Source: Zerene cesonia (lineage: Eukaryota; Arthropoda; Insecta; Lepidoptera; Pieridae). Taken from it: DNA of 64,000 bases. The translations under genes and the position numbers were made by a program. The notes beneath the pieces are model-generated. The model was not told where the DNA came from. It saw nothing but the letters and a program-made list of their open reading frames with translations, and did no database searches. Positions within the stretch are counted from its first letter, which is position 1; every line of letters starts with the position of its first letter. This document shows, one piece after another, positions 1 to 10,395 of this stretch. The stretch is taken from contig NW_024045132.1 of assembly GCF_012273895.1 (NCBI RefSeq), positions 3,658,001-3,722,000 on the forward strand, in the 5' to 3' direction.

Positions 1-769
1 TTTTTGTAGAAAAGTAGTTGTCATATAGCTATCATTTTTTACTTCTTCAAACTTATATTTATCTAAATCCTATAAAACATCGCCTTGCGGGAACGGGTCG
101 TATTCGTAAGGATTGTGTCTTGCTTTCGGTACCTTGTTTATTCAATGTTCGACCCAACTACCCTCACTTTTATAATTATTTTTGTGTTGTTCAAATCAAA
201 CTAGTATTCAACATAGTCCCCTTTATTTTCTAATATAAGAATTTCTCGTTTAAAGATATTGTTATATACAAAGGTTAGATAGATAACAAACGTGATAGGA
301 ATATAATAGGTGATAGGAAGTAGGAATGCTCCTGTGATGTCTTTGTATTGAAGCTCGATTTATTCTTTTACTTTCCTAAAACAGCAAGTGCTTGATTATC
401 TTCCGCACAAAAAGCAATACACGAAGTCGAAAGTAACATTCACATCATATGATTATGATAAATATATGTTATTTTTTCATATTCATTATCTGTAAGCCGT
501 CTATAATTGGATGAGGACGCTTATGGGCCCCTTTTCATAATATCTTCGGTTGTAAGCCCACAATGGGATTTAGCTTCCTATAGATTATTGTGGTAATAAC
601 GTCACTAATATATAATACTACAATTGAATGTATTCTACACATTTTTAATCACATATGAATCAATAATTTAATTTCAAAACTTTTGTTAAATGGGGTATTA
701 CCGAGAATCTATAGGTTTCGATTTAAACATATTGCATTTCATCAATGAAATATTTTCTATAAAAAAGGG
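1..769. other. AT-rich noncoding block
   Basis: No ORF here looks like a protein; the longest is a 71-codon frame with no recognisable motif. I see no tRNA-like boxes and no clear repeat edge. It is plain spacer or intron sequence as far as can be read. Confidence 0.6.
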
Positions 770-895
770 TCCCCGATGTCCCGGTTAGGTAATTCTCAAT
801 TCTACAATGGGACGAGATGACAACAATTTCCGATGAAAGCCCGAAAAGCATCGCGTCAATCGGTTGAAAACTCACGAGGTTATATAATTATATAT
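770..895 (-). repeat. Short interspersed repeat (copy 1)
   Basis: The stretch shares two blocks with the reverse complement of about 37675-37752: tgacaacaatttcc, then caatcggttgaaaactcacg. The same blocks in the same order at both sites mark one dispersed family. The copies are diverged between the blocks, and the edges are approximate. I cannot assign the family to a class. Confidence 0.55.
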
Positions 896-1540
896 TAAAG
901 TATGTATGTTTATTTACTACCTATTATTTACACGTTTATTTGTTGTTTTATGTCTAGGCATATACGTATATAACATACATAATAGTTATATAGTTAAATG
1001 CATTAATTACATGAATTTTGGCATTTTCATGGCATGAAGCTACCACGATTCGAGATTAAAAAAACGCTTAAAGATAATATCTATATCTTTTTGAAAAACT
1101 TATTTATAAATTATAAATTACTAAGTAATAAAAATTATTATATTATATCGCTAGACACCCAATTCTTATATAATGTTCTAGTTTCCACATCTATTAAATT
1201 AATATGCATATAATTATGATCATTCAATTAAAAAAAAGTATGTATTTATGAAGCAGAATATAAATAAAGTTCAGGCCATTTTCCGCGTTCAAAAACCCTC
1301 AAGGTAAGAACATCAAATGAATAATTTATTTATGTAAGCAACCAACGTTATTTCTCTCAATTTCTCATTTCATACCTGTTTATATTCTTATAAAAATAGT
1401 ACAGAAATGTGGAAATAAAGCTTTTGTATAAAATAACATAACTCTACATTCGCCTGTCTGGTAATCGTATAATGATACTAAACATTAGGCATACTCAAAA
1501 TGTGCGATTTCATCTTGAAAAGAAAATATTTATCATGCTG

Positions 1541-1656
1541 TCTCCTCGTCCACCAGGTTGTCTGGAAGAGATCGCTGCTTTAGCGATAAGACCGCTTGTA
1601 GTGATTATTTCTGTTTGTTTTGATGCACAATAAAAAAAAATGATTTGATTTGATTA
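1541..1656 (+). mobile_element. LINE 3'UTR remnant (5'-truncated)
   Basis: The sequence ccaccaggttgtctggaag, a short stem-loop (tcgctgctttagcga), an aataaa signal and a tgatt-repeat tail form the 3' end of a non-LTR retrotransposon that is very common in moths and butterflies. Only the 3'UTR is present; the coding part was lost by 5' truncation, the usual fate of LINE copies. A more diverged relative lies at 12964-13085. The stem-loop plus tail is where such elements normally prime reverse transcription. The clade (Jockey-like favoured) is from memory of the family. Confidence 0.6.
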
Positions 1657-1664
1657 TTTTTGGA

Positions 1665-1890
1665 TATTGAACGTATATAAGCAAATAAATCAAGAAGTAT
1701 TTCTATTAAAAATCGCTCGAACTTCGCCTAATACTCGAAAGATTTTTTTCCAAATCTTCTTGAATATTCCTCCGTCCTTCCTCATATATATCTCAATTTA
1801 TCTCAGTTCTAAATTTCATCCACATCAGTTCAGTCATTTAGCCGTGGTAAACAGGCAGACAAAAGTACTTTCGCATTTATAATATTAGTA
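1665..1890 (+). repeat. Degenerate dispersed repeat, tail ..ataatattagta
   Basis: The end reads ctttcgcatttataatattag, the same 3' terminus as the better-preserved repeats at 20323, 36922 and 57268. The body (aaatttcatccacatcagtt..) matches the usual 'accaaatttca..caatcggttcag' segment only loosely. The 71-codon frame through it is an accident of the repeat. Confidence 0.5.
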
Positions 1891-3184
1891 CAATGATATA
1901 AATCGTTATCATGCATGCAAATCGGGTCTTAAGTGGTACATACACACACATAATCATAATGAAATATGCCGGACTGAAATATAATTGAAGTAAAAGGGGG
2001 TTGAAGGTAATTTGATTGTGTTTGATGGGCAGAATGATAGAATTATTTACCCAAACTCCTGCAATAACGCTTTAATATTTTTACACTTGTTGATCAAACA
2101 GATCTCAAGAAGTAAATTATAAAAAATTTAACTAAATAAAATATATAATAAAACAGTAATCAGACCACATCTGTACTCTTAATATTTATTAAAAATAAAT
2201 ATGGATGTTATATAGACCCCAAAACAATGTCTAGTAATTTTTCTTTTCTGTTCGATAATTTACGTATTTATACGGGCATCAATCATGTAATAATCACTGA
2301 GCAGATTTTAACGGCATTTTATATGATGCCAGGCAAATATTACGATTAAAGGGCTATATCTAATTTAAAAAATTTGTTAAGTGTGTAATCCATACATACA
2401 TGTAACCGAGATAGAAAAGTAATTATATATTAATTGATATATAAAATGTTTTTTATCGCGAATATTTTGTTAAAGGATTAAGGTGGGAGAAAAGGCTTAA
2501 AAAAGTAGATTTCTAAATAGGATTATTGCTAACATCAATAGTTTACGAAATATACGCATTTAGTCGTAAAAATGTCCTACTGCCCCGTCTACGAGAATCC
2601 GGGTAGTACAAAAGTCCACGCGAGAGAAGTCGCGGGTAGAAAGATAGCTTATTAATAATTTAAATCAGCTGTGTATATACAACTCAAATATTGTAGACGT
2701 CAGGCGTTGGTTTGCGTGACTTTATTTCAGTTTTCCGAGCTCAGTTTTCAGCTGCATTTTGCGTCACTATTCCACTGACTAAATAAGGCAATTTACTTTA
2801 AAAAACATTCAAGAAAATATCGTTTCCATATTTCGCGATCTTGCTTACTGAACTATAAAATATTTATAGTAAATAAAATATTTACGTTTGTATCCAGAGC
2901 AGCGCAAAGCAAAATTCCCGAGTAATATTCATTTCAGTTGATGAAACTTGAAGTAATGCAATTGCTTTACTATTTACTGATGGATGTTAGAATGTAATTT
3001 AGTTTTTCCTAACAAAGAAGGTTCTTTGGATTTTTTAATGATGATGACAGCGAGTGCGCTTGAATGCATAAGTTTATGACGGTAAGAAAAAATTGCGTTC
3101 CATTTACTAATACATGAATATTAGATTGTAAATTACTAACAAGCGAGTTTTTCTTTTTTTCTGTTTATGTTCACTGTGAGAGAT
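1891..3184. other. AT-rich noncoding block
   Basis: No gene or clear repeat boundary is seen. A fragment near 2575-2640 (ccccgtctacgagaatccgg, then gtcgcgggtaga) looks like the eroded head of one of the lepidopteran repeats found elsewhere in the window. Confidence 0.5.
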
Positions 3185-3358
3185 GGATAATTATTGTACG
3201 CCCCGGCTTCAACCGTGTTACATATATAGTCTACAGCCTTCCTCAATAAATGGACTATCTAACAGTGAAAGAATTTTTTAAATCGGTCCAGTAGTTCCTG
3301 AGATAAGTGCGTTCAAACAAACAAACTAACTCTTCAGCCTTATAATATTAGTATAGAT
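3185..3358 (+). repeat. Degenerate dispersed repeat
   Basis: It has the pattern head 'cgccccggcttcaaccg', middle 'cttcctcaataaatgg..atcggtccagtagttcctgag', then 'caaacaaacaaac' and tail 'ataatattagtatagat'. The same pattern occurs at 8465-8645. It belongs to the broad group of lepidopteran short repeats ending in ataatattagta. Confidence 0.6.
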
Positions 3359-3723
3359 TATTTACGTGTCTATGTGCTAAATTTAAATGAACTGCTGTAA
3401 TTGTTTCTGTTGGATGAATGAATAAATATTAAATAAATAAAAATAAAATAATATTTTTTTTAGACTATTATATATATTAAAAAAGCCTTTTTGACTTCTT
3501 AATAGCAATTTAATTTATAATGCAGATATCTATATATTTATTTTTCAAGTGGACATTAAATTTGTATATTAATATTTGCTCGTTTATGAACGATGTCTGA
3601 TATGAAAAAAGATCCAATATTCAGAAGATAATTTGATATACTTACATTACATTTTATAGCAAATTGGCGCCTTTATAAAGCAGATATGTAGACCAAGTAA
3701 ATATCTTTATTTACACGTACATA

Positions 3724-4861
3724 TACCTAGTCTTGCCATAAATATTGTAATAAAGAAAAAAGAAAATTGTTAACTGCAAATAACATTTATTACNNNNNNN
3801 NNNNNNNNNNNNNNNNNNNNNNNNNNNNNNNNNNNNNNNNNNNNNNNNNNNNNNNNNNNNNNNNNNNNNNNNNNNNNNNNNNNNNNNNNNNNNNNNNNNN
3901 NNNNNNNNNNNNNNNNNNNNNNNNNNNNNNNNNNNNNNNNNNNNNNNNNNNNNNNNNNNNNNNNNNNNNNNNNNNNNNNNNNNNNNNNNNNNNNNNNNNN
4001 NNNNNNNNNNNNNNNNNNNNNNNNNNNNNNNNNNNNNNNNNNNNNNNNNNNNNNNNNNNNNNNNNNNNNNNNNNNNNNNNNNNNNNNNNNNNNNNNNNNN
4101 NNNNNNNNNNNNNNNNNNNNNNNNNNNNNNNNNNNNNNNNNNNNNNNNNNNNNNNNNNNNNNNNNNNNNNNNNNNNNNNNNNNNNNNNNNNNNNNNNNNN
4201 NNNNNNNNNNNNNNNNNNNNNNNNNNNNNNNNNNNNNNNNNNNNNNNNNNNNNNNNNNNNNNNNNNNNNNNNNNNNNNNNNNNNNNNNNNNNNNNNNNNN
4301 NNNNNNNNNNNNNNNNNNNNNNNNNNNNNNNNNNNNNNNNNNNNNNNNNNNNNNNNNNNNNNNNNNNNNNNNNNNNNNNNNNNNNNNNNNNNNNNNNNNN
4401 NNNNNNNNNNNNNNNNNNNNNNNNNNNNNNNNNNNNNNNNNNNNNNNNNNNNNNNNNNNNNNNNNNNNNNNNNNNNNNNNNNNNNNNNNNNNNNNNNNNN
4501 NNNNNNNNNNNNNNNNNNNNNNNNNNNNNNNNNNNNNNNNNNNNNNNNNNNNNNNNNNNNNNNNNNNNNNNNNNNNNNNNNNNNNNNNNNNNNNNNNNNN
4601 NNNNNNNNNNNNNNNNNNNNNNNNNNNNNNNNNNNNNNNNNNNNNNNNNNNNNNNNNNNNNNNNNNNNNNNNNNNNNNNNNNNNNNNNNNNNNNNNNNNN
4701 NNNNNNNNNNNNNNNNNNNNNNNNNNNNNNNNNNNNNNNNNNNNNNNNNNNNNNNNNNNNNNNNNNNNNNNNNNNNNNNNNNNNNNNNNNNNNAGATTCG
4801 AAATTCAAATGTAATATTTTTTTATAATTAAGTGTAACAGTATTTATGGCCAGACTAAGTA
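3724..4861. mobile_element. mariner/Tc1-type transposon, interior unsequenced
   Basis: The left end starts tacctagtcttgccataaat and the right end, reverse complemented, starts tacttagtctggccataaat. These are imperfect terminal inverted repeats of about 26 bp with about four differences. A TA dinucleotide flanks both ends (3722-3723 and 4862-4863), the target duplication made by Tc1/mariner transposases. Only 70 bp on the left and 68 bp on the right are readable; the rest is a 1000-N gap, so a transposase ORF cannot be confirmed. True length is unknown, because 1000 N is a placeholder; autonomous mariners are about 1.3 kb. A second copy end occurs at 33307-33376. Confidence 0.75.
3794..4793. 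other. Assembly gap (1000 N)
   Basis: Exactly 1000 N, which indicates a fixed-size scaffold placeholder. It lies inside the mariner-type element. Confidence 0.99.
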
Positions 4862-4863
4862 TA

Positions 4864-5439
4864 TACAATATCATAGAGTCATATACCTCGTTATTTCAAG
4901 ATGGTTCACTTCACAAAATAGTAATATATCGAAGTATGTGTAAACATGAGATACAATATTATATGGTTTAACCCTTCTAGCGGTTGGGACGGAAATCCGA
5001 TACGGCCGGGGAATGTAGACGAGGCATCGACAGTTTCCCCGGATATTCTACTTCAATGGGAGCATGTAGTGTTTTTAACCGACTGAAGAAGTAGAGTTAT
5101 GTTTTTCTAGAACATTTCTTTGGACGTCCTTTAAGGAAAAAAAACTCTCCCGACAAACTAAAACAGCGATAATGTTGGGGTTCAAAATAAATTTAATGTC
5201 TATCTTTCGTTCAGATCTGTTTCGATATCATAAAATATACTACATTGAATCTGAATATAAAACTTAAATTGGTAAAGTAATATTCGGAAAGTAACACTGA
5301 GGTCGCATCAAAGTCGTAATCGAATTAAATACGAAATAGATTTGGTAAGGCTTCTGGATTGTTTTTCGATTCGTCATAAAAAAAGATTTTAATACTGTTT
5401 TGTTTCCATCAGAGGGTTTCTTTTACTAGTTCGATAGCA
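4864..5439. other. AT-rich noncoding block
   Basis: No gene is seen. A fragment near 5073-5098 (ttttaaccgactgaagaag) resembles the lepidopteran 'aaccgacttcaaaaaa' repeat that recurs at 51242, 52196 and 53302. Confidence 0.5.
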
Positions 5440-5600
5440 TTTTTATGCCATAGGCGGGCAACTGAGCTCGTAGTTCACCTGATGCTAAGCGATCAGCACC
5501 GCCCATAAACACTCCCAGTAGTGCCTCTGTGGATGCACTGCCTGCTTAGAAAGAAGGAAAAGACTGGGAAGGTCGAGGAAACGAAAACAATTCAATGTTA
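5440..5600 (-). repeat. A-tailed SINE-like family, diverged copy
   Basis: It carries the family's hallmark in reverse, cctgatgctaagcgatcagc followed by accgcccat, and ends with the 'gaaaagactgggaaggtcgagg' type segment. It is diverged and lacks the far 5' part. Better copies are at 5733, 19991, 26260 and 49983. Confidence 0.6.
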
Positions 5601-5732
5601 ATTTGGTAAATATTTTAACTCAATACAAACTTAATTTTGTTATAAGTGCTCATTTATGGAGAATAGAAATGTCTATCGTCTACGATCATAGATAGATCAT
5701 GATGCAGATAATAGAGATTTAGAAGAAACTAT

Positions 5733-6056
5733 TAATGTGGGAGTCGAGGAAGCTTCGCCATGAATTGGGCCAGCTCGCACCGGGGAAGTACCACACCCCC
5801 ACAGAAAACCGGCGTGAAATATCAACATGCTATTGTGTTTCGTACGGTGAGTGGGGGAGCCGGAGGCCTATATCCTTTTCCTTACCCTTCACAGGCCTTT
5901 CCTTTATTCCTCTCGTCAATTCTGTCTTAGTCCCTTCCCAATTTAAAGTCGGCAATCCATTTATAGGGGCGTAAGGACTGCAATTGACCTTATGCCTCTC
6001 TAAATGTTCATGAGCGGTGGTAGCGCTTACCACCTGCTCCATTGTCGACTATGATA
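5733..6056 (+). mobile_element. A-tailed SINE-like element (full-length copy)
   Basis: About 320 bp, running from 'gtgggagtcgag' through 'accggggaagtaccacaccc', 'gtgggggagccggaggcct' and 'gcggtggtagcgcttacca' to 'ctatgatataaaa'. The same order of blocks is found at 19991-20319 (+), 26260-26583 (-) and 49983-50310 (-), so this is a high-copy dispersed element of defined length. The A-rich 3' end suggests retrotransposition by a LINE. I do not see convincing A and B boxes at the 5' end, so the promoter origin (tRNA, 5S or other) is open. The 79- and 70-codon frames across it are not genes. An (AC)n run follows directly at 6062. Confidence 0.8.
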
Positions 6057-6354
6057 TAAAAAACACACACACACATATATATTTCATGGATAATCTGTCT
6101 CTTTCATGAACGTTGAGTAATAAATATTACATCACGTTTATCCAAATACAAAATGACAGTTGAGTGTAAGGGACAAAACATCCATTAGCTGATGTGGCTG
6201 ATGGTGGCTTATGGCTTATGAATACGAATAATAGCATTTATTTATGAGATCAGACTAACGTTTAAATTGATCTAGTATATATAGAAACTGGGAGACAATA
6301 AGCGTTGTCTTCATAGCTAATTAATATCTCTGAAATAACATATTTATATTAAAT

Positions 6355-6540
6355 ACTATAAAGTAAAGTCTCATTCTCTGTCTCTTTGTCCCTATGTATG
6401 CTTAAATCTTCAAAACTGCGCAACTGATTTTGATGGTTCTTTTTAATAGATAGAGTGATTCAAGAGGATGGTTTATATGTATAATAACATCTATTAAACT
6501 ACTCCGAATTAACGCGTGCGACGCCGCGGGCAAATGCTAG
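6355..6540 (-). repeat. Dispersed repeat family B (reverse copy)
   Basis: Read on the minus strand it starts ctagcatttgcccgcggcgt and continues through 'actactccgaatt' (reverse), 'aatcactctatctatta' and 'aagcatacatagggacaaag' to 'gagaatgagactttac'. The same blocks in the same order occur at 53822-54020 (+) and 26080-26245 (+). It belongs to the lepidopteran short repeats that begin with the 'cccgcggcttcgc' motif. Confidence 0.7.
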
Positions 6541-6966
6541 GCAAAAATAAAATAATGGAAAATGTTTATTCAGTAACAATGTTTACAGTTTCGTCAATAA
6601 AATACTGTTCAATAAAATGCTGAAATTACAGAGACTGTATTTTGGGTGAACCGATTTTGACGACGATCACAATTTGATAGAGGTTTCGCATAAATAATTA
6701 TTAGTTTAAATCATCGTCAAATTAACCCGCGAAAAGGACGCCATATTATTAACAGTCTCATAACGTACACTAAAATATAATTAATATCTAAGCAACTCGA
6801 AGTAAGCGCTAGTTTGATCATAAAATGTAAACATAAATGAAATTAATTACTTGTAAAATCTACATATTATATTCACATTTCAGTAATTCAACACATTGTG
6901 AATAGTAATAGTTTTTGGTACATTTAGTCACTTTAGTAAAATTCGTGTGTATATTACACCTATGCA
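6541..6966. other. AT-rich noncoding block
   Basis: Nothing recognisable between the two repeats. Confidence 0.5.
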
Positions 6967-7043
6967 AAAGTTCATGCGCGGTGGTAGCACTTACCATCAG
7001 GCGACCCACCACCTAGCTCCGTTGCCGCCTATGATATAAAAAA
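6967..7043 (+). repeat. A-tailed SINE-like family, 3' fragment
   Basis: Only the last 75 bp or so of the family are present (gcggtggtagcacttaccat to gcctatgatataaaaa). This is consistent with a 5'-truncated retroposition event. Confidence 0.75.
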
Positions 7044-7419
7044 TTCTGTATAAGACGTTTCCTACTTTCATACCAAATTATTCACAATGGCTGGCATTTT
7101 TGACAAACTTTTATCAAAACTTTGAATAGAGGAGCCCAGACTGGGAACAAGGTGTCTACAATCTGAATAGATTCCCTCAATACAAACCAGACATAACGCG
7201 AAAGTGCACTGCAAACAGAAGTAATGAAATAGCGAAAGCCTTTGGGTCTTTTATAATTCCTTTCATCGGGATCCGAGTGCAGTTCAAAGCGCATTTAGCG
7301 ATGACGTAATGCGTATGTAAGGATAATAATAACATAGAGAGCAGTTGGCGAGCGGTCTTGGTATGTGCTGGGTTATGTTGTAAGCGACTAGTGCAAGCGA
7401 GTTGTGGTGAATTATTATT

Positions 7420-7609
7420 ATTTTTTTGTATTTTCTTGTGTTTGTTTTCACACGAGTATTATACATTTAGAAATTAAAAACTTTTTAACGGATTTTAAAC
7501 GCGATTTATTAACCCGACGTTTCGAACACTTTACAGCGATTTGGTCACGGGGTGTCTCCGTGTCCTCAATATAATAAATAAATCGCGTTTAAAAGTTTTT
7601 AATTTCTAA
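7420..7609 (+). mobile_element. Foldback MITE-like element, copy 1
   Basis: Two inverted arms, 7467-7510 and 7577-7609, match each other except that the first arm carries 11 extra bases (around taacggat). They enclose about 66 bp that includes cccgacgtttcgaacacttt. The whole unit plus about 45 bp of left flank recurs inverted at 34419-34591, so the repeat is wider than the foldback. No coding capacity. It could be a MITE or the structured part of a longer repeat. Target-site duplications are not clear. Confidence 0.65.
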
Positions 7610-8464
7610 TGTTTTTGTATTATGACGATTCAGAAGCGCTTCTAAAGCAAGCCTAGTTGAATTAATAAATTTTTGAGATTGATTTTGAATAGAGAATATA
7701 TTTATTGTAACCATGGCAGCGTTCATTGTTATATTTTACGTGGAAGAAAATCTCTAATTAGCAATGTAATTAGAGAATTTCTTTACCGTCATGGGTCACT
7801 TTTGTTATAAATTGCAAAGTCTGTTGCATATTTTATAGTGAGCAATGCAATGGGATACATATGAGTGATAATTGAACGAATCACATTTCGATCAAGTCTG
7901 ACTTCTCACTAATATTTTTATTAAAAAAATAAAAAATGGCACAATTAAATTTAAAAACTAAAATTATCGACGAGAACTAGAATAACAATTCACCAACGAA
8001 TTATACAAGGTTTTACATAAAATCCCACTCGCTTCCTTACCTTCTTATCTATGAATCAATAACTTTATATCTCTAAATAAATATCATAATTGTTATAAAT
8101 ATCGTATTATAGTTTTAATGCATTTTTATGCGTCATAATTTAGGCACTGATCCCTTTTTCCGCTTCCAAAAAGGATATTGACATGCCATTACAAATAAAT
8201 AGTGAATTCTGTTACGTTTAAAATAAAATAATTGAAACAGTTCTTCGCTTCTATCTTCCACCAGACCAGCTAAACGAGTCGGCACCCCATAAAATATTAC
8301 AGCAGCAAAAAACCCCTCATTCATACAGCCATTTCACGATAATTGTTATGAACACATGAAATTTGCCCTGGTTCCTTTTTGTCGGCCATTTTTCTGAATG
8401 TCATGATCATTGGTGATATGGTACATAAAAGAGCGCGCCAACGTTGGTTCCGAATATAATTTTA
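7610..8464. other. AT-rich noncoding block
   Basis: No gene. It contains a small perfect inverted repeat, tctctaatta / taattagaga, at 7751-7776 with a 6-base loop. Confidence 0.5.
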
Positions 8465-8645
8465 CCAGCTTGCCCCGCGGTTTTACTTACGTAGTACCTA
8501 TTGTTATAAAGCCTAAAACCTTCCTCAGTAAATGGCCTATCTAAAACTGAAATATTTTTTTTAATCGGACCATTAGATCCTGAGATTAACGCGTTCAAAC
8601 AAACAAACCTACAAACAAATTCTACAGCTTTATAATATAGATGAA
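8465..8645 (+). repeat. Degenerate dispersed repeat
   Basis: Head 'gccccgcggttttacttacg', middle 'cttcctcagtaaatggcc' and 'ttagatcctgagattaacgc', a run of caaacaaacaaac and tail 'tttataatatagatga'. It is the same family as 3185-3358. Confidence 0.6.
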
Positions 8646-9839
8646 GTTACTGGTTCTATTTATTTAAAAACTAACTATAACTGTCATTGCTGTCTTTTAA
8701 TATTTTTGTTTGTTTGTTTGTTTATTTGTTACGAAGCTTTTTTTATGAACACATAATTTAAACCAAAAATTTCATTCAAAAAATTACTTGTATTTTTTTT
8801 TTCTTCAATATATAATTAGCGAGAAATAATTTAACTATTAAAATCTTTGCTTTAGGATTATTTCGTTAAAAGTAAAGGTAAGTATAAAGATAATAAGAAT
8901 AAACCGAATAAAATGATTGGGCAATTGTGTATAACGATTTTTAATGTCATTTCAAATATCTTTTTCACATTCATCAAGACCTCCGCCTCTCTGCAAAGTG
9001 CTCAAAATGGTACACATGTAGGAAAATAGTACATTACAGGCATTCCACTGAAATATCTCCACTTCAGGAAACTCAAGCACATTGGAACCGTAATTTTTAA
9101 AGAATTTCCCTGAGATCTGAACGCGGCTGCCGACATGTAAAACCTCTTTAAGAACTCGAAGCTTTGTTGCGTTTTAAGGTTAGCAGTGGTATAATTCTAA
9201 ATTTAATTTTACTTGACTTTTTATTGTGTTTCGTAAAACCACTTTTAACTATGTGCTAAGAAGTATAATATACTTATACATATTTACATACATCTTAATC
9301 TGATGATTCTTATTTTCTCACATATTTTGTGAATTTGTTACTTAATTATATTAAGCTAGGGAAAACTTGTGAATTTGTAAGTTGCTTAAGTTGTTAGGAG
9401 AAATATCTGGATCTACTGAAACGATTGTAAAATTGATTTTAGCAATAGAAAGTCACATTATCTGTGGGTGTCATATGCCTACTTCATCTTCATTCTATCC
9501 CGGGTCAACCCGGTCAGAGCCGGGACAAGCTGCTAGTATGCTTATAAATTGAGAAATTATTAACATTTAACATAAACATTCTGACCTACAGTTCATTGAT
9601 GCTAAAACGATTTCATTTACATCTTTAGCATAACGAGAATTCCGTTTGCATTTAATTTTCCATTCATATTTATGCTCTGATTTACAAGAATGAATTATAT
9701 CACAAATGTTATAAATGTGATAAAATTACTTTGGCTTGTGAGTATTAGCTAAGAATAATGACTCTTAAACATACAGTAAATTACAATGTACTTACTCTGT
9801 TCAACTTTGCAATTTTTTTACAATTTATCGCACGGTTTT
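8646..9839. other. AT-rich noncoding block with (GTTT)n
   Basis: No gene. A tttg/gttt microsatellite runs at about 8709-8729. A small GC-rich island lies near 9499-9530 (cccgggtcaacccggtcaga), possibly the end of an unrecognised repeat. Confidence 0.5.
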
Positions 9840-10395
9840 CTTTCCAGTCTTGTTCTGTCTTATTTCGCGCCATTTAGTTTGATTGTTTTTTTCTGGGTCC
9901 AATGTTACCTCGTCACGCAAACGCGTCATAGGGCGCCCTACATAGCGCTTGCTGAATCAGGTACACTAGTGCCCCGGCGTGGTCCGTGCTGGGGCAAATA
10001 TGACCAATCCACTGCCACTTCAGCTTGTTTATCCGGTGGGCGTGTATATCGTTTACTTTAACTCTTTGTCGGATGACTGTATTTTGGATTTTGATCTCTC
10101 AAAGAAATACCGAGCATAGCTCTTTTCATAGCCCACTGCGTGACTTCGAGTTGGTATACTAGCACGGTAACGTACATTAAATTTGATTTTAAACACGCAA
10201 TATGTATGCTTAATGTCATTGTTTTAAAGGCCATAGTTGGCGAACATTGCCTTTCATCCAGACTGAATATTGTGTCTTAATAACGCTATCGAGTTCGTAT
10301 CACAACGCGGGTCGAATGCCTTTACAAATCAATGCATTATGTACCCACTTCATTATCGGTACGCTCCTGAGCGTTAATCCGGCGATTTCCAACTA
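9840..10395 (-). pseudogene. RTE-type reverse transcriptase, decayed C-terminal part
   Basis: Read on the minus strand, short segments in different frames match the conserved C-terminal region of lepidopteran RTE-type ORF2: QWAMKRAMLGISLRDQ (about 10096-10150), INKLKWQWIGHIC (about 9996-10040) and GRPMTRLRDEV (about 9900-9935). A weaker NRRIN-like segment near 10372-10391 may mark the upstream edge. The segments lie in the expected order and spacing, but at least two frame changes and several stops separate them. It is therefore a dead copy without the catalytic part. In an intact element the protein copies its own RNA at a nicked target. A 91-codon plus-strand frame across this stretch is only its shadow. 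The homology is by recognition, not by a search. Confidence 0.7.

Noticed and set aside
3711..4874. Long frames (340-410 codons) across each 1000-N gap
   Set aside because: They are open only because N codons contain no stop. The real sequence on either side is tens of codons of AT-rich or transposon-end DNA.
5830..6042. 70-79-codon frames shared by several loci (also near 20000, 26400 and 50100)
   Set aside because: They recur because they lie in the A-tailed SINE-like family. They differ in length and frame between copies, so selection for a protein is not supported.
9786..10061. 91-codon plus-strand frame
   Set aside because: It is antisense to the RTE relic; the plus-strand protein has no motif.
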